A stretch of DNA of 35,893 bases, taken from contig VAWH01000049.1 in NCBI GenBank assembly GCA_005888315.1, positions 1 through 35,893 on the forward strand, in the 5' to 3' direction. Source of the DNA: Actinomycetota bacterium. Its GTDB lineage: Bacteria; Actinomycetota; Thermoleophilia; Gaiellales; Gaiellaceae. The position numbers and the translations under genes were made by a program. The notes beneath the pieces are model-generated. The model did not search any database. It was not told the origin of the DNA and was given only the letters and a program-made list of their open reading frames with translations. Each line of letters opens with the position of its first letter. The first letter of the stretch is position 1. Of the stretch, positions 1 to 6,869 are shown piece by piece.

Positions 1-457
1 CGAGTCCGGTACCGCCGTAGATGAAGAGCGGGTTGTATGCCTGCGCGGGGGCTTCTGCGACGGCGAGCGCGGCTGCGTGAGCGAAGCGGTTCGAGGAGCC
101 GATCACGAAGGAGTCGAAGGTGTACTTCGAGTTCATCCCGAAGCCGATCTGCGCCTGCGCCGGCGGCTTCGAATCGGCCACAGGGGTGCTCTGAGGTTGG
201 GTGGCGACGTCGAGCCGCACCGAACGCTCGCCGGCGACCTCAGCGAGCGCGGCGCCGATCAGCCCGAGGAAATGACCGTCGATCCACTCGCGCGTGAAGT
301 CGTTGGGAACGGTGAGAACGAACTCGTTCTCGGTAATCGCGGTGGCGTGGACCTGGCCGAACCAGGTCGAGAACGTGTTCTCGTTGAGCGCCTCCCGGAG
401 CCGACCCGAAATCTCGTTCCAGACCCCTTCCGCAGTCAGCTCGATTGGCTTCTCCAC
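1..457 (-). CDS. dnaA: Chromosomal replication initiator DnaA (5' part; runs off the window)
   Basis: DnaA binds DnaA boxes and melts the origin to start replication. The visible ~152 codons cover domain I (starting [15 protein letters not shown], with the typical NTFSTWF segment), a short Pro/Gln-rich linker and the start of the AAA+ domain ([16 protein letters not shown], then [11 protein letters not shown] at the window edge, just before Walker A). I chose GTG at 455-457 because an AAAGGAG site lies at 470-476. The upstream in-frame ATG at 500-502 falls inside a good -10 box (498-503), so it should not be translated. The SD-to-GTG spacing of 12 bases is somewhat long. The gene diverges from rpmH, the usual order at bacterial origins. 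Confidence 0.96.
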   Translation of the reverse strand, partial: MEKPIELTAEGVWNEISGRLREALNENTFSTWFGQVHATAITENEFVLTVPNDFTREWIDGHFLGLIGAALAEVAGERSVRLDVATQPQSTPVADSKPPAQAQIGFGMNSKYTFDSFVIGSSNRFAHAAALAVAEAPAQAYNPLFIYGGTGL

Positions 458-497
458 CCTGTCGGGACGCTCCTTTGCTCGACCGAAAAGAAGGGCG

Positions 498-526
498 AGC
501 ATAGCAACGTCGGAGCCCGCACTCAA
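498..526 (-). promoter_or_regulatory. Probable dnaA promoter
   Basis: Read on the minus strand, TTGAGT (521-526) and TATGCT (498-503) are separated by exactly 17 bases, a good match to a housekeeping sigma-70-type promoter. Transcription would start near 490, giving a leader of about 30-35 nt that contains the AAAGGAG site. This promoter sets the dnaA start at GTG 457. Inferred from sequence only. Confidence 0.6.
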
Positions 527-609
527 TGGTCCTTCCGGCGAATTTGGATCGACCGAAAAACGGCGATTTACCAGGGATTTTCCCAGCCGCCCACATACCT
601 TTCAACACC

Positions 610-618
610 TGTGGATTT
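610..618 (-). promoter_or_regulatory. DnaA-box-like site
   Basis: TGTGGATTT on the plus strand reads AAATCCACA on the minus strand, one or two bases from the classical TTATCCACA box. It sits in the dnaA-rpmH gap next to the AT-richer part. Confidence 0.5.
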
Positions 619-697
619 GTGTCTGGATGGGCGACGACCTGACCGCTGGTTTGGCTCAGCCGCGCCGGTTGACGTTCACCACTCGGACACAAATGTC

Positions 698-706
698 TGT
701 GGACAA
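698..706 (-). promoter_or_regulatory. DnaA box TTGTCCACA
   Basis: TGTGGACAA on the plus strand is TTGTCCACA on the minus strand, the box form favoured by high-GC actinomycetes. It is the best match in the origin gap. Confidence 0.65.
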
Positions 707-726
707 GCCACCCCGAGTCGCTCGTC

Positions 727-732
727 TATACT
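727..732 (+). promoter_or_regulatory. Possible -10 box of the rpmH operon
   Basis: TATACT lies about 50 bases before the rpmH GTG. I see no convincing -35 element at the normal spacing, so this rests on the -10 match and its position alone. Confidence 0.4.
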
Positions 733-782
733 GGCCCCGCGGCGGGCACGCCTCGTCGCGCTTTCTCTCCTTCGAAGCCCTC

Positions 783-917
783 GTGAAGCGGACCTATCAG
801 CCCAACGTTCGACGCCGGAAGCGGAAGCACGGTTTTCGCGCCCGGATGGCGACGCGTGCCGGTCGCGCGATCCTGAAGCGCCGCCGTGCTCGGGGCCGCA
901 AGCGTCTCTCGGCGTAG
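783..917 (+). CDS. rpmH: 50S ribosomal protein L34
   Basis: A 44-residue, very basic protein with the L34 signature [20 protein letters not shown] followed by an Arg/Lys-rich tail ending KRLSA; the length is normal for L34. It is a large-subunit ribosomal protein. The start is GTG at 783, because the family begins M-K-R-T-[YF]-Q-P. It is the first gene of the rpmH-rnpA-yidD-yidC-jag-rsmG cluster, divergent from dnaA, an arrangement conserved across bacteria. Confidence 0.97.
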   Translation: MKRTYQPNVRRRKRKHGFRARMATRAGRAILKRRRARGRKRLSA

Positions 918-930
918 GCGCGCCGCCGAG

Positions 931-1281
931 ATGCAGCGCCGCCACCGCCTCTCGCGATCGCGGGACTTCGATGCGGTTTACCGCCACGGACGCTCCGTCT
1001 CGACGCGCTTTCTGACCCTCTACTGGTTCGCGCGTGAAGACGACGACGGCGAGCCGCGGCTCGGCCTGTCGGTGCCGAAGAAGGCCGTCGCCGGAGCTGT
1101 GACGCGGAACCGGATCAAACGGCGGCTCAGGGAGCTCTGGCGGGCACGGCTCGAGGGGCTGCCGCCCGGCCGCGACTACGTACTGATCGTCAGGCCCGGC
1201 TTGACCGAGGCGGCCGAGGAACGCGGCGCCGAGTGGCTCGGCGAGCGCGTCGACGAGGTGCTCGGGAAGGCCGCCGCATGA
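931..1281 (+). CDS. rnpA: Ribonuclease P protein component
   Basis: RnpA is the protein subunit of RNase P, which trims the 5' leaders of pre-tRNAs. The 116-residue product shows the family pattern: an N-terminal RLSRSRDFDAVYRHGRS segment, LGLSVPKK, and the RNR motif in AVTRNRIKRRLRELWR (about residues 62-77). ATG 931 is chosen because the protein then begins MQRRHRL; earlier in-frame starts would overlap rpmH. It follows rpmH by 13 nt, and its stop overlaps the yidD start (ATGA), so the two are translationally coupled. Confidence 0.96.
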   Translation: MQRRHRLSRSRDFDAVYRHGRSVSTRFLTLYWFAREDDDGEPRLGLSVPKKAVAGAVTRNRIKRRLRELWRARLEGLPPGRDYVLIVRPGLTEAAEERGAEWLGERVDEVLGKAAA

Positions 1282-1505
1282 GGTGGCTCGCCATCGGCTC
1301 CCTTTACGTCTATCGCTGGACCGTTAGCCCTCTGCTCGGCAACCGCTGCAAGTACCACCCGTCCTGCTCGCAGTACGCGCTGGACGCCCTGCGCGAGTAC
1401 GGCTTTCTGAAGGGCTCGATCCTTGCCGGCTGGCGCCTGCTTCGCTGCAATCCTTGGAGCCACGGCGGCGTCGATTACGCCAAGGACCAGAAGCTCTTCG
1501 CATGA
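1278..1505 (+). CDS. yidD: Membrane protein insertion efficiency factor YidD
   Basis: A 75-residue YidD/haemolytic-domain protein that assists YidC-dependent membrane insertion. It has the family pattern YRWTVSPLLGNRCKYHPSCSQYALDALREYG, with the conserved Cys residues, and GWRLLRCNPWSHGGVD. The N terminus is amphipathic, as in the family. ATG 1278 overlaps the rnpA stop and the gene ends in an ATGA overlap with yidC, which places it in the same transcript. Length and motifs match the family well. Confidence 0.96.
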   Translation: MRWLAIGSLYVYRWTVSPLLGNRCKYHPSCSQYALDALREYGFLKGSILAGWRLLRCNPWSHGGVDYAKDQKLFA

Positions 1506-2314
1506 TCCTCTTCAGCCCCCTCTCGCCAATCGAGCACCTGCTTCGCCACGTGCTCGACTGGCTGCACGGCACGGTCGGCCTGCCCTGGTCGTGGTCGATC
1601 GTGGCTCTGACGCTGATCGTGCGCGTCTGCCTCGTGCCGCTGACCGTCCGGCAAATCCACTCGATGCAGGCGATGCAACGCCACATGCCGGAGATGAAAG
1701 CGATCCAGCAGAAGTACAAGACGGACAAGAAGCGCCAGCAGGAAGAGCTGATGAAGTTCTACCGCGAGAATCAGATCAACCCGGCCGCGTCCTGCCTCCC
1801 GCTGCTGGCGCAGATTCCGGTCTTCTTCGCGCTCTACTTCGTGCTGCGTGCCTTTTCGAAGCACCCGCCGTCAGGGTCGTTGTCCTGGCTGCACATCGTC
1901 CCGAACATCGCCGAGCACGCGAACAAGCACTGGTCGGGGTACATGTTGCTTGTCATCTACGCCGCGAGCCAGGTCGCCTCCACCTACTTCATGTCGGCGA
2001 CGATGGACAAGACGCAGCGGCGCCTGATGATGGTGCTGCCGATCTTCTTCATCACCTTCCTGCTCCGCTTCCCGATGGGATTGGTCGTCTACTGGGTGAC
2101 GACCAACCTGTGGACGGTCGGGCAGGGTCTCGTGACGCGCCGCCTGACCCAGAAGACGCCGCCCGCGCAGCCGCAGCGGCGGTCGTCGCGCACGCCGCCG
2201 CGAGAGGAGCCGGCCGAAGATGGAGCCGCGAAGGCCGAGCCCGGTCCTGCGCCTGCGGCCGGCACGCGCTCGCAGCCGCGGAAGGTGAAGCGAAAGAAAA
2301 GGGCTCGGCGATGA
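1502..2314 (+). CDS. yidC: Membrane protein insertase YidC (Oxa1 family)
   Basis: YidC/Oxa1 inserts membrane proteins with or without SecYEG. The 270-residue product is the short form without the large periplasmic domain of proteobacteria. The insertase core is visible: TM1 near residues 30-50, a charged cytoplasmic hairpin (MQRHMPEMKAIQQKYKTDKKRQQEELMKFYREN), the NPAASCLPLLAQIPVFFALY segment, and later TM helices ending in FPMGLVVYWVTTNLWTVGQ. A basic Pro/Arg-rich tail (from about residue 220) probably contacts the ribosome. The start overlaps the yidD stop and the end overlaps jag (ATGA). Confidence 0.97.
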   Translation: MILFSPLSPIEHLLRHVLDWLHGTVGLPWSWSIVALTLIVRVCLVPLTVRQIHSMQAMQRHMPEMKAIQQKYKTDKKRQQEELMKFYRENQINPAASCLPLLAQIPVFFALYFVLRAFSKHPPSGSLSWLHIVPNIAEHANKHWSGYMLLVIYAASQVASTYFMSATMDKTQRRLMMVLPIFFITFLLRFPMGLVVYWVTTNLWTVGQGLVTRRLTQKTPPAQPQRRSSRTPPREEPAEDGAAKAEPGPAPAAGTRSQPRKVKRKKRARR

Positions 2315-2997
2315 CCGAGCAGCTCCAGATTGAGGCGACCGGCGAGACGGTGGGCGAGGCGAAGTGGTCGGCGCTCCGCGAGCTCGAGAAGCTTCAGCCG
2401 GGGCTCGACAAGGCGGCGGTCAAGTTCCAGGTGGTTTCCGAGGGTGAGCGCGGCTTGCTCGGCGTCGGCTTTGCGCCGGCTCGGGTGATCGCGACCGTCG
2501 CTGTGGACGGCGACTCCAATGGGATCGTCGAGGCCGTCGAGGAGAGCGAGCTCGCCGCGACGGTTCGCGAGCTGCTGGGGCAGATCGTCCGCGAGATCGG
2601 CGTGCACGCCCGGCTCACGATCGAGGAGGACGAGGAGACGCTCACCGCCGCCTTCTCGGGCCGCGACCTCGGGCTGCTGATCGGCAAGCACGGGCAGACC
2701 ATCGACGCGATCCAGTACCTCGCCAACGCGATCGTCTATCGCGGTCGGACCGAGGATCGGAAGGCGATCGTCGTCGACGCGGCCGGGTACCGCGAGCGGC
2801 GCAAAGCGTCGCTCGACTCGCTCGCGGTGCGATGCGCCGAGCGCGCAGTCTCGAGTGGCCAGCGTGTCGAGCTCGAGCCGATGACTGCGGTCGAGCGGAA
2901 GGTCGTCCACCTCCGGCTGAAGGAATATCCCGGCGTGACGACGTCGAGCGAGGGCACCGAGCCGAACCGGTTCGTCGTGATCGAGCCGGGTGGATGA
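2311..2997 (+). CDS. jag: Jag/KhpB RNA-binding protein
   Basis: A 228-residue protein with the three Jag domains in order: Jag-N (about residues 1-55, with RGLLGVGFAPARV), a KH domain (GRDLGLLIGKHGQTIDAIQYLAN, containing GKHG) and R3H (about 160-228, ending TSSEGTEPNRFVVIEP). Relatives bind RNA and influence cell division and envelope homeostasis in Gram-positive bacteria. It is coupled to yidC by an ATGA overlap, and its last 8 bases overlap rsmG. Confidence 0.94.
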   Translation: MTEQLQIEATGETVGEAKWSALRELEKLQPGLDKAAVKFQVVSEGERGLLGVGFAPARVIATVAVDGDSNGIVEAVEESELAATVRELLGQIVREIGVHARLTIEEDEETLTAAFSGRDLGLLIGKHGQTIDAIQYLANAIVYRGRTEDRKAIVVDAAGYRERRKASLDSLAVRCAERAVSSGQRVELEPMTAVERKVVHLRLKEYPGVTTSSEGTEPNRFVVIEPGG

Positions 2998-3577
2998 GCG
3001 GCTCGGGCGCTGGTTAGACGCTCTCCTGGAGACACCCGGCCTGACTTCGATTCGCGACCGTGCCGAGGCTTGGCGTGTGCACGTGGACGAGAGTCTTGAC
3101 GCGCTCGAGGTGGTGAGGCGGTTTGAGGGACCGATCGTGGACGTCGGCTCCGGCGGGGGCGCGCCTGGGGTCCCGCTCGCCGCGGCCCTGCCGGAGCGCC
3201 AGGTGACGCTGCTCGAAGCGAACGGGCGCAAGTGCGCGTTCCTGCGCGACGCTGCGCAGGTGTTTCCGAACGTGACCGTGGTCCAGGGCCGGGCCGAGGA
3301 ACAGGAGACGGATCGCTTCGGTGTGGCAGTTGCGAAGGCGTTGGCACCGCCAGCGGTGGCGGCCGAGTGGTGCCTGCCGCTCGTCGCGCCCGGCGGAGCG
3401 GTGATTCTCTACGTCGGGCCGACCGCGGAGGCAGCCGGTGTCAGCCGCGTCTCAGAGCGCATCGGCGGCGGAGTAGTCGAACAGGTTCCGGGGTTGCTGG
3501 TACTTCCGAAGCTCGAGCCGACGCCACCGGGTTTTCCGCGCCGCCCAGGTATGGCGAAGAAGCGTCCTCTTGTCTAG
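2990..3577 (+). CDS. rsmG: 16S rRNA (guanine-527-N7)-methyltransferase RsmG
   Basis: RsmG (GidB) uses SAM to methylate G527 of 16S rRNA. The 195-residue protein has SAM motif I, VDVGSGGGAPGVPLA (about residues 50-64), then LLEANGRKCAFLRD and VVQGRAEE, all typical of the family. The start is GTG 2990, overlapping the end of jag by 8 nt; no ATG fits the frame. The family is usually 200-240 residues, so this is a compact member. It closes the rpmH-rsmG transcript; a hairpin follows 20 bases after the stop. Confidence 0.93.
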   Translation: MDERLGRWLDALLETPGLTSIRDRAEAWRVHVDESLDALEVVRRFEGPIVDVGSGGGAPGVPLAAALPERQVTLLEANGRKCAFLRDAAQVFPNVTVVQGRAEEQETDRFGVAVAKALAPPAVAAEWCLPLVAPGGAVILYVGPTAEAAGVSRVSERIGGGVVEQVPGLLVLPKLEPTPPGFPRRPGMAKKRPLV

Positions 3578-3596
3578 GGCAGCCAAGTCCTGTGGA

Positions 3597-3619
3597 CGAA
3601 ACGTCACACTTTCGTTTCG
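3597..3619 (+). terminator. Hairpin after rsmG
   Basis: Arms CGAAACG (3597-3603) and CGTTTCG (3613-3619) are perfectly complementary around a 9-base loop, 20 nt after the rsmG stop. No U-tract follows, so it is a weak terminator candidate or a protein site. TGTGGACGA at 3591-3599, overlapping it, resembles a DnaA box. The hairpin does not match the parS consensus. Confidence 0.4.
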
Positions 3620-3704
3620 CTAGACCCGCCCGCGCCTGGCAGTTCGTGGGGACAGTCCTCAATGAGCTGCCGTAAACGTCCGCGGCGACCCGTAGGCTCG
3701 AACC

Positions 3705-4443
<739 letters not shown>

Positions 4444-4460
<17 letters not shown>

Positions 4461-5295
4461 ACAACCACGTCGAGGCCTGGGGCGCGGGCTCGAGGTCCTG
4501 ATCGGAGGCGCCAGCGAGCCTGAGCTCGCCCATCTACCGGTCGAGACGATCCATCCGAACCCGCGCCAGCCCCGGCGCCGCTTCGATGCGGAGGCGACGA
4601 CGGCGTTGGCCGATTCGATCAAGGCGCAGGGCATCGTCCAGCCCGTGCTGGTGCGGCCGCGCGCGGCTGGGGGCTTCGAGCTGATCGCCGGCGAGCGGCG
4701 CTGGCGCGCGGCGAAGCAGGCCGGCACGCCGACGATTCCGGCACTCGTTCGCGAGACCGACGATCGCGACACCCTTCTGCTCGGCATCGTCGAGAACGTC
4801 GCCCGGGAGCAGCTCTCGCCTGTCGAGGAGGCGCGCGCCTACGCGCTGCTGATCGACGAGTTCGGGCTCACGCTGGGCGAGATCGGCGAGCGCGTGGGGC
4901 GTTCGAAGCCCGCCATCTCCAACCGGGTCCGGCTGCTCGAGCTTCCCGAAGACGTGCTCGGCATGGTCGAGCGGGGCGAGCTGACGGACGGTCATGCCCG
5001 CGCGGTCCTCGCCGTCCCGGACAACGAAGGCCGCAGGCGGCTCGCGCGCGAGGTGGTCACGAAGGGTTTGACCGTGCGTGCAGCCGAGCGCGCCGCCCGC
5101 TGGGCCGGCGCGAAGCGGAAGCCGCGGCGCGAGCCGGCCGGCCGGGTCGATCCCGCCCTCGCCGAGCGAGTCCGCATCGCCTGTGAGCGAGCGACGGGCT
5201 TCCGGCCGCGCGTCATGGCGACGAGAGTCGAGATCCCGATCGCGGACGAGCACGAGCTCGCCGAGCTCGCCGAGGCGCTCGAGCGATCGACCTAG
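4444..5295 (+). CDS. parB: Chromosome-partitioning protein ParB (Spo0J)
   Basis: ParB binds parS and slides on DNA as a CTP-dependent clamp that loads ParA and SMC. The 283-residue protein begins with the RRGLGRGLEVLIGG box (residues 9-22), which contacts ParA. It continues with the ParB/Srx domain (LPVETIHPNPRQPRR), the CTP-binding GERRWRAAK motif (83-91), NVAREQLSPVEEA, and a helix-turn-helix (about 141-167, LGEIGERVGRSKPAISNRV). The start is TTG 4444, overlapping parA by 17 nt, which includes the conserved N-terminal box. I saw no good parS sequence in the window. Confidence 0.95.
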
Positions 5296-5342
5296 ACCGC
5301 CGGCGCCGTATCTCCCGCCTTGGGCCTGTCGTTGAACCTTTG

Positions 5343-5591
5343 ATGCTCGCGACGTGGCTTCGAGACCTCGAATCGCTCGAGGCAATCTCTCAGGACGACG
5401 CCACCCGCGACCTGTTCCTGAGAATGGCATGGCTCTCCCAGGAGGACCGCCTGCAGCCGTTCCTCTTCGAGCTCCAGCGTGACGACGACCTCGACGACTC
5501 GACGAAGGGCATGCTGACCGAGATCGCGGAGGACCCGACTTTCCTCTTGGCTGTCGAGGACTACGTCCAGAAGACTCAGATCGTTCACTGA
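5343..5591 (+). CDS. Small acidic hypothetical protein
   Basis: An 82-residue, Asp/Glu-rich, probably helical and soluble protein (begins MLATWLRDLESLEAISQDDATRDLFLRM, ends YVQKTQIVH). I do not recognise a family. Third codon positions are strongly GC-rich and the composition is protein-like, so I believe it is translated. It starts 47 nt after parB and may share its transcript. ATG 5343 follows an in-frame TTG at 5340. A GC-rich hairpin begins 12 nt after its stop. Confidence 0.7.
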   Translation: MLATWLRDLESLEAISQDDATRDLFLRMAWLSQEDRLQPFLFELQRDDDLDDSTKGMLTEIAEDPTFLLAVEDYVQKTQIVH

Positions 5592-5603
5592 GGTCCTTGT
5601 CGC

Positions 5604-5630
5604 ACCGGGGCGGGCTTGGCCCGACCCGGT
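5604..5630 (+). terminator. GC-rich hairpin after the small acidic gene
   Basis: Arms 5604-5615 and 5619-5630 pair over 11 positions around a TTG loop with a single G-A mismatch. The position 12 nt after a stop codon fits a terminator, but no U-tract follows. It is the first of five hairpins between 5604 and 5794. Confidence 0.5.
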
Positions 5631-5638
5631 AAGTGCGC

Positions 5639-5655
5639 TGCCGCCGAAGAGGTCG
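5639..5655 (+). repeat. Fragment related to the two-hairpin 3' repeat
   Basis: TGCCGCCGAAGAGGTCG matches 16 of 17 bases of the repeat copy at 33575-33591. The rest of the element is not recognisable here. It lies on the sense strand, 47 nt downstream of the small acidic gene. Confidence 0.4.
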
Positions 5656-5674
5656 AACGCGCAGAAGTCGTCAT

Positions 5675-5695
5675 GGCTGCGGCGAAGCCGCAGCC
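5675..5695. other. Perfect 9-bp hairpin
   Basis: GGCTGCGGC (5675-5683) and GCCGCAGCC (5687-5695) flank a GAA loop. It is the second hairpin in the cluster before tRNA-Ile. Function unknown. Confidence 0.5.
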
Positions 5696-5716
5696 GGACT
5701 GCGTGGTCTAGCTTTG

Positions 5717-5742
5717 CTGGGTGAACCTCCCGGTTCCCCCAG
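5717..5742. other. Imperfect hairpin
   Basis: CTGGG and GAACC on the left pair with GGTTC and CCCAG on the right, with a small bulge and a short loop. It is the third hairpin in this gap. Confidence 0.4.
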
Positions 5743-5755
5743 ACCCCCTCCACTG

Positions 5756-5780
5756 GTCCGTCGCGCTTCGCGCGACGGAC
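5756..5780 (-). terminator. Perfect 11-bp hairpin downstream of tRNA-Ile
   Basis: GTCCGTCGCGC (5756-5766) and its exact reverse complement (5770-5780) flank a TTC loop. It lies 13 nt beyond the 3' end of the minus-strand tRNA, so a role in ending or processing that transcript is plausible. No clear U-tract is present. Confidence 0.5.
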
Positions 5781-5781
5781 A

Positions 5782-5794
5782 ATGCCTTCGGCAT
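5782..5794 (-). other. Small hairpin at the tRNA-Ile 3' end
   Basis: ATGCC (5782-5786) and GGCAT (5790-5794) flank a TTC loop and touch the discriminator base of the tRNA. It could mark a 3' processing site. Confidence 0.4.
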
Positions 5795-5867
5795 GGGCGA
5801 TCGTGGATTCGAACCACGGACCTCCGCCTTATCAGAGCGGCGCTCTAACCAACTGAGCTAATCGCCC
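5794..5867 (-). tRNA. tRNA-Ile (anticodon GAU)
   Basis: The minus strand reads GGGCGATTAGCTCAGTTGG at the 5' end, with an anticodon stem-loop centred on CTGATAA (anticodon GAT), a GGTTCGAATCC T-loop and an acceptor stem GGGCGAT/ATCGCCC ending in discriminator A. The 74-nt length is normal and CCA is not encoded. A TACAAT -10 box lies 10 nt upstream. It stands alone rather than beside tRNA-Ala. Confidence 0.97.
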
Positions 5868-5877
5868 GAGCGGGCGG

Positions 5878-5883
5878 ATTGTA
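5878..5883 (-). promoter_or_regulatory. -10 box of tRNA-Ile
   Basis: TACAAT on the minus strand, 10 nt before the tRNA 5' end, matches the sigma-70 -10 consensus at five of six positions. I see no strong -35 element. Confidence 0.55.
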
Positions 5884-5960
5884 GCCACCGGTTTGCGCTC
5901 CCGGACCGGCTCGGGTTTGGGCCGGGAGGCCTGGGCTAAGATGCGAACGAGGCACCTGCT

Positions 5961-6464
5961 ATGCAGGAAATGGTCATCTACGGCGTCAGCTTCGACCTGG
6001 TCGGCAAGCAGCCGATCGTCTTGTTGAAGACCGCCGACGGAAACAAATTCCTGCCGATCTGGATCGGCCATCCTGAGGCGGCGGCGATCCTGATGAAGCT
6101 CCAGGGCGCCTCGACGCCGCGACCGATGACGCACGACCTCGTCACCGAGATGCTCGGCCAGCTCGACGCCCAGGTCGTCCGGATCACCGTGACCGAGCTG
6201 AAGGAGAACACCTTCTACGCGAGCATCACGGTGCAGCAGGACGGGTCCGAGATCGAGATCGACTCCCGTCCTTCCGACGCGATCGCGCTTGCCGTCCGCG
6301 CCGAGGCGCCGATCTTCGCGGCCGACGACGTGATCGAGGAGTCGGCGATCGAGTTCGAGGGCGAAGAGGTGAACGAGGAGGAGATCGTCTCCGAGTTCAA
6401 GCAGTTCCTCGAGCACGTGACGCCTGATGAGTTCGCCGAGGCTGAAGGCGAAGAAGAAGCTTAG
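5961..6464 (+). CDS. Bifunctional nuclease (DUF151/BFN) domain protein
   Basis: The 167-residue product is the standard BFN/DUF151 domain: VSFDLVGKQPIVLLKTADGNKFLPIWIGHPEAAAI at the N terminus, RPMTHDLVTEMLGQL, and the conserved ITVTELKENTFYASITVQQDGSEIEIDSRPSDAIALAVRAEAPIF block (about residues 75-120). An acidic tail (EGEEVNEEEIVSEF onward) is typical of actinobacterial members. Some relatives have DNase/RNase activity; the bacterial role is uncertain. A GAGG ribosome site precedes ATG 5961 and a TAAGAT -10-like box lies about 20 nt upstream. It diverges from tRNA-Ile. Confidence 0.92.
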   Translation: MQEMVIYGVSFDLVGKQPIVLLKTADGNKFLPIWIGHPEAAAILMKLQGASTPRPMTHDLVTEMLGQLDAQVVRITVTELKENTFYASITVQQDGSEIEIDSRPSDAIALAVRAEAPIFAADDVIEESAIEFEGEEVNEEEIVSEFKQFLEHVTPDEFAEAEGEEEA

Positions 6465-6503
6465 GCCTACTGCGGACTAAACATGCTGCGGCCCGCTTCT
6501 TAG

Positions 6504-6566
6504 CCGGGTTTAAACGGTCGCCGCCGGCAAAGCCGGCACGACCTCCAAGTCGGCGTCGCAAGCGCC
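6504..6566 (-). repeat. Two-hairpin 3' repeat, copy A
   Basis: On the minus strand this copy starts 3 nt after the chorismate mutase stop and reads GGCG-CTTGCGACGCC, then a stem with arms GGTCG/CGACC and GCCGGC/GCCGGC around a TTT loop, then CCGTTTAAACCCGG. It lies on the sense strand of the gene it follows. See the copies at 27987, 31392, 31502 and 33561. Confidence 0.8.
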
Positions 6567-6569
6567 TCC

Positions 6570-6860
6570 TTAATCGGCGTCGTCTCGAGCCACCTCGCGC
6601 TTCGTCAAGTCGAGGATCTCGCCGAAGATCTCACGTAGGCCGTCGGCCGAGAGCGGCCCGCGGTTCGCGCGCGCGAGGTAGTTCAGCATCCACTCCTCGC
6701 GCTCCGGATCGACGAACGACATCCCGCGCGACTCCTTGTACGCCTTCAAGCGGCCAACGAGCTTCAGCCGGGCGTTGATGACCTCGATGATCGTCCGGTC
6801 GGCGTCCGAGATCTGTTCGCGCAGTTGGCGGATCAGGGGATCGTCGTCTTGCTCGGCCAT
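6570..6860 (-). CDS. Chorismate mutase (AroQ type, monofunctional)
   Basis: The 96-residue, all-helical product fits the AroQ chorismate mutase fold (CM_2), which converts chorismate to prephenate for Phe/Tyr synthesis. It shows LIRQLREQISDADRTIIEVINARLKLVGRLKAYKESRGMSFVDPEREEWML, with the usual basic residues in helix 1, the ARLKLVGRLKAYK segment and DPERE. There is no fused dehydratase or DAHP synthase. ATG 6860 lies 9 nt after the L,D-transpeptidase stop, with a GAGG site overlapping that stop, so it is the last gene of a minus-strand operon. Repeat copy A follows its stop. Confidence 0.88.
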   Translation of the reverse strand: MAEQDDDPLIRQLREQISDADRTIIEVINARLKLVGRLKAYKESRGMSFVDPEREEWMLNYLARANRGPLSADGLREIFGEILDLTKREVARDDAD

Positions 6861-6869
6861 GTGGTCGCC

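Larger units (their letters stand above)
503..782. other. Origin-like intergenic region between dnaA and rpmH
   Basis: This 280-bp gap between divergent dnaA and rpmH holds an AT-richer part (about 535-600) and at least two DnaA-box-like sequences (610-618 and 698-706). A promoter for each flanking gene appears to sit at its ends. Bacterial oriC commonly lies on one side of dnaA. The dnaA-dnaN gap is outside the window, so the functional origin could be there instead. Box density here is low for a GC-rich actinomycete. Confidence 0.55.

Noticed and set aside
498-502. ATG at 500-502 as the dnaA start
   Set aside because: It lies inside the TATGCT -10 box of a well-spaced promoter, so the transcript should begin after it. 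GTG 457 has an AAAGGAG site.
3597-3619. parS site upstream of parA
   Set aside because: The hairpin arms CGAAACG/CGTTTCG lack the CACGTG centre of parS and have a 9-base loop.
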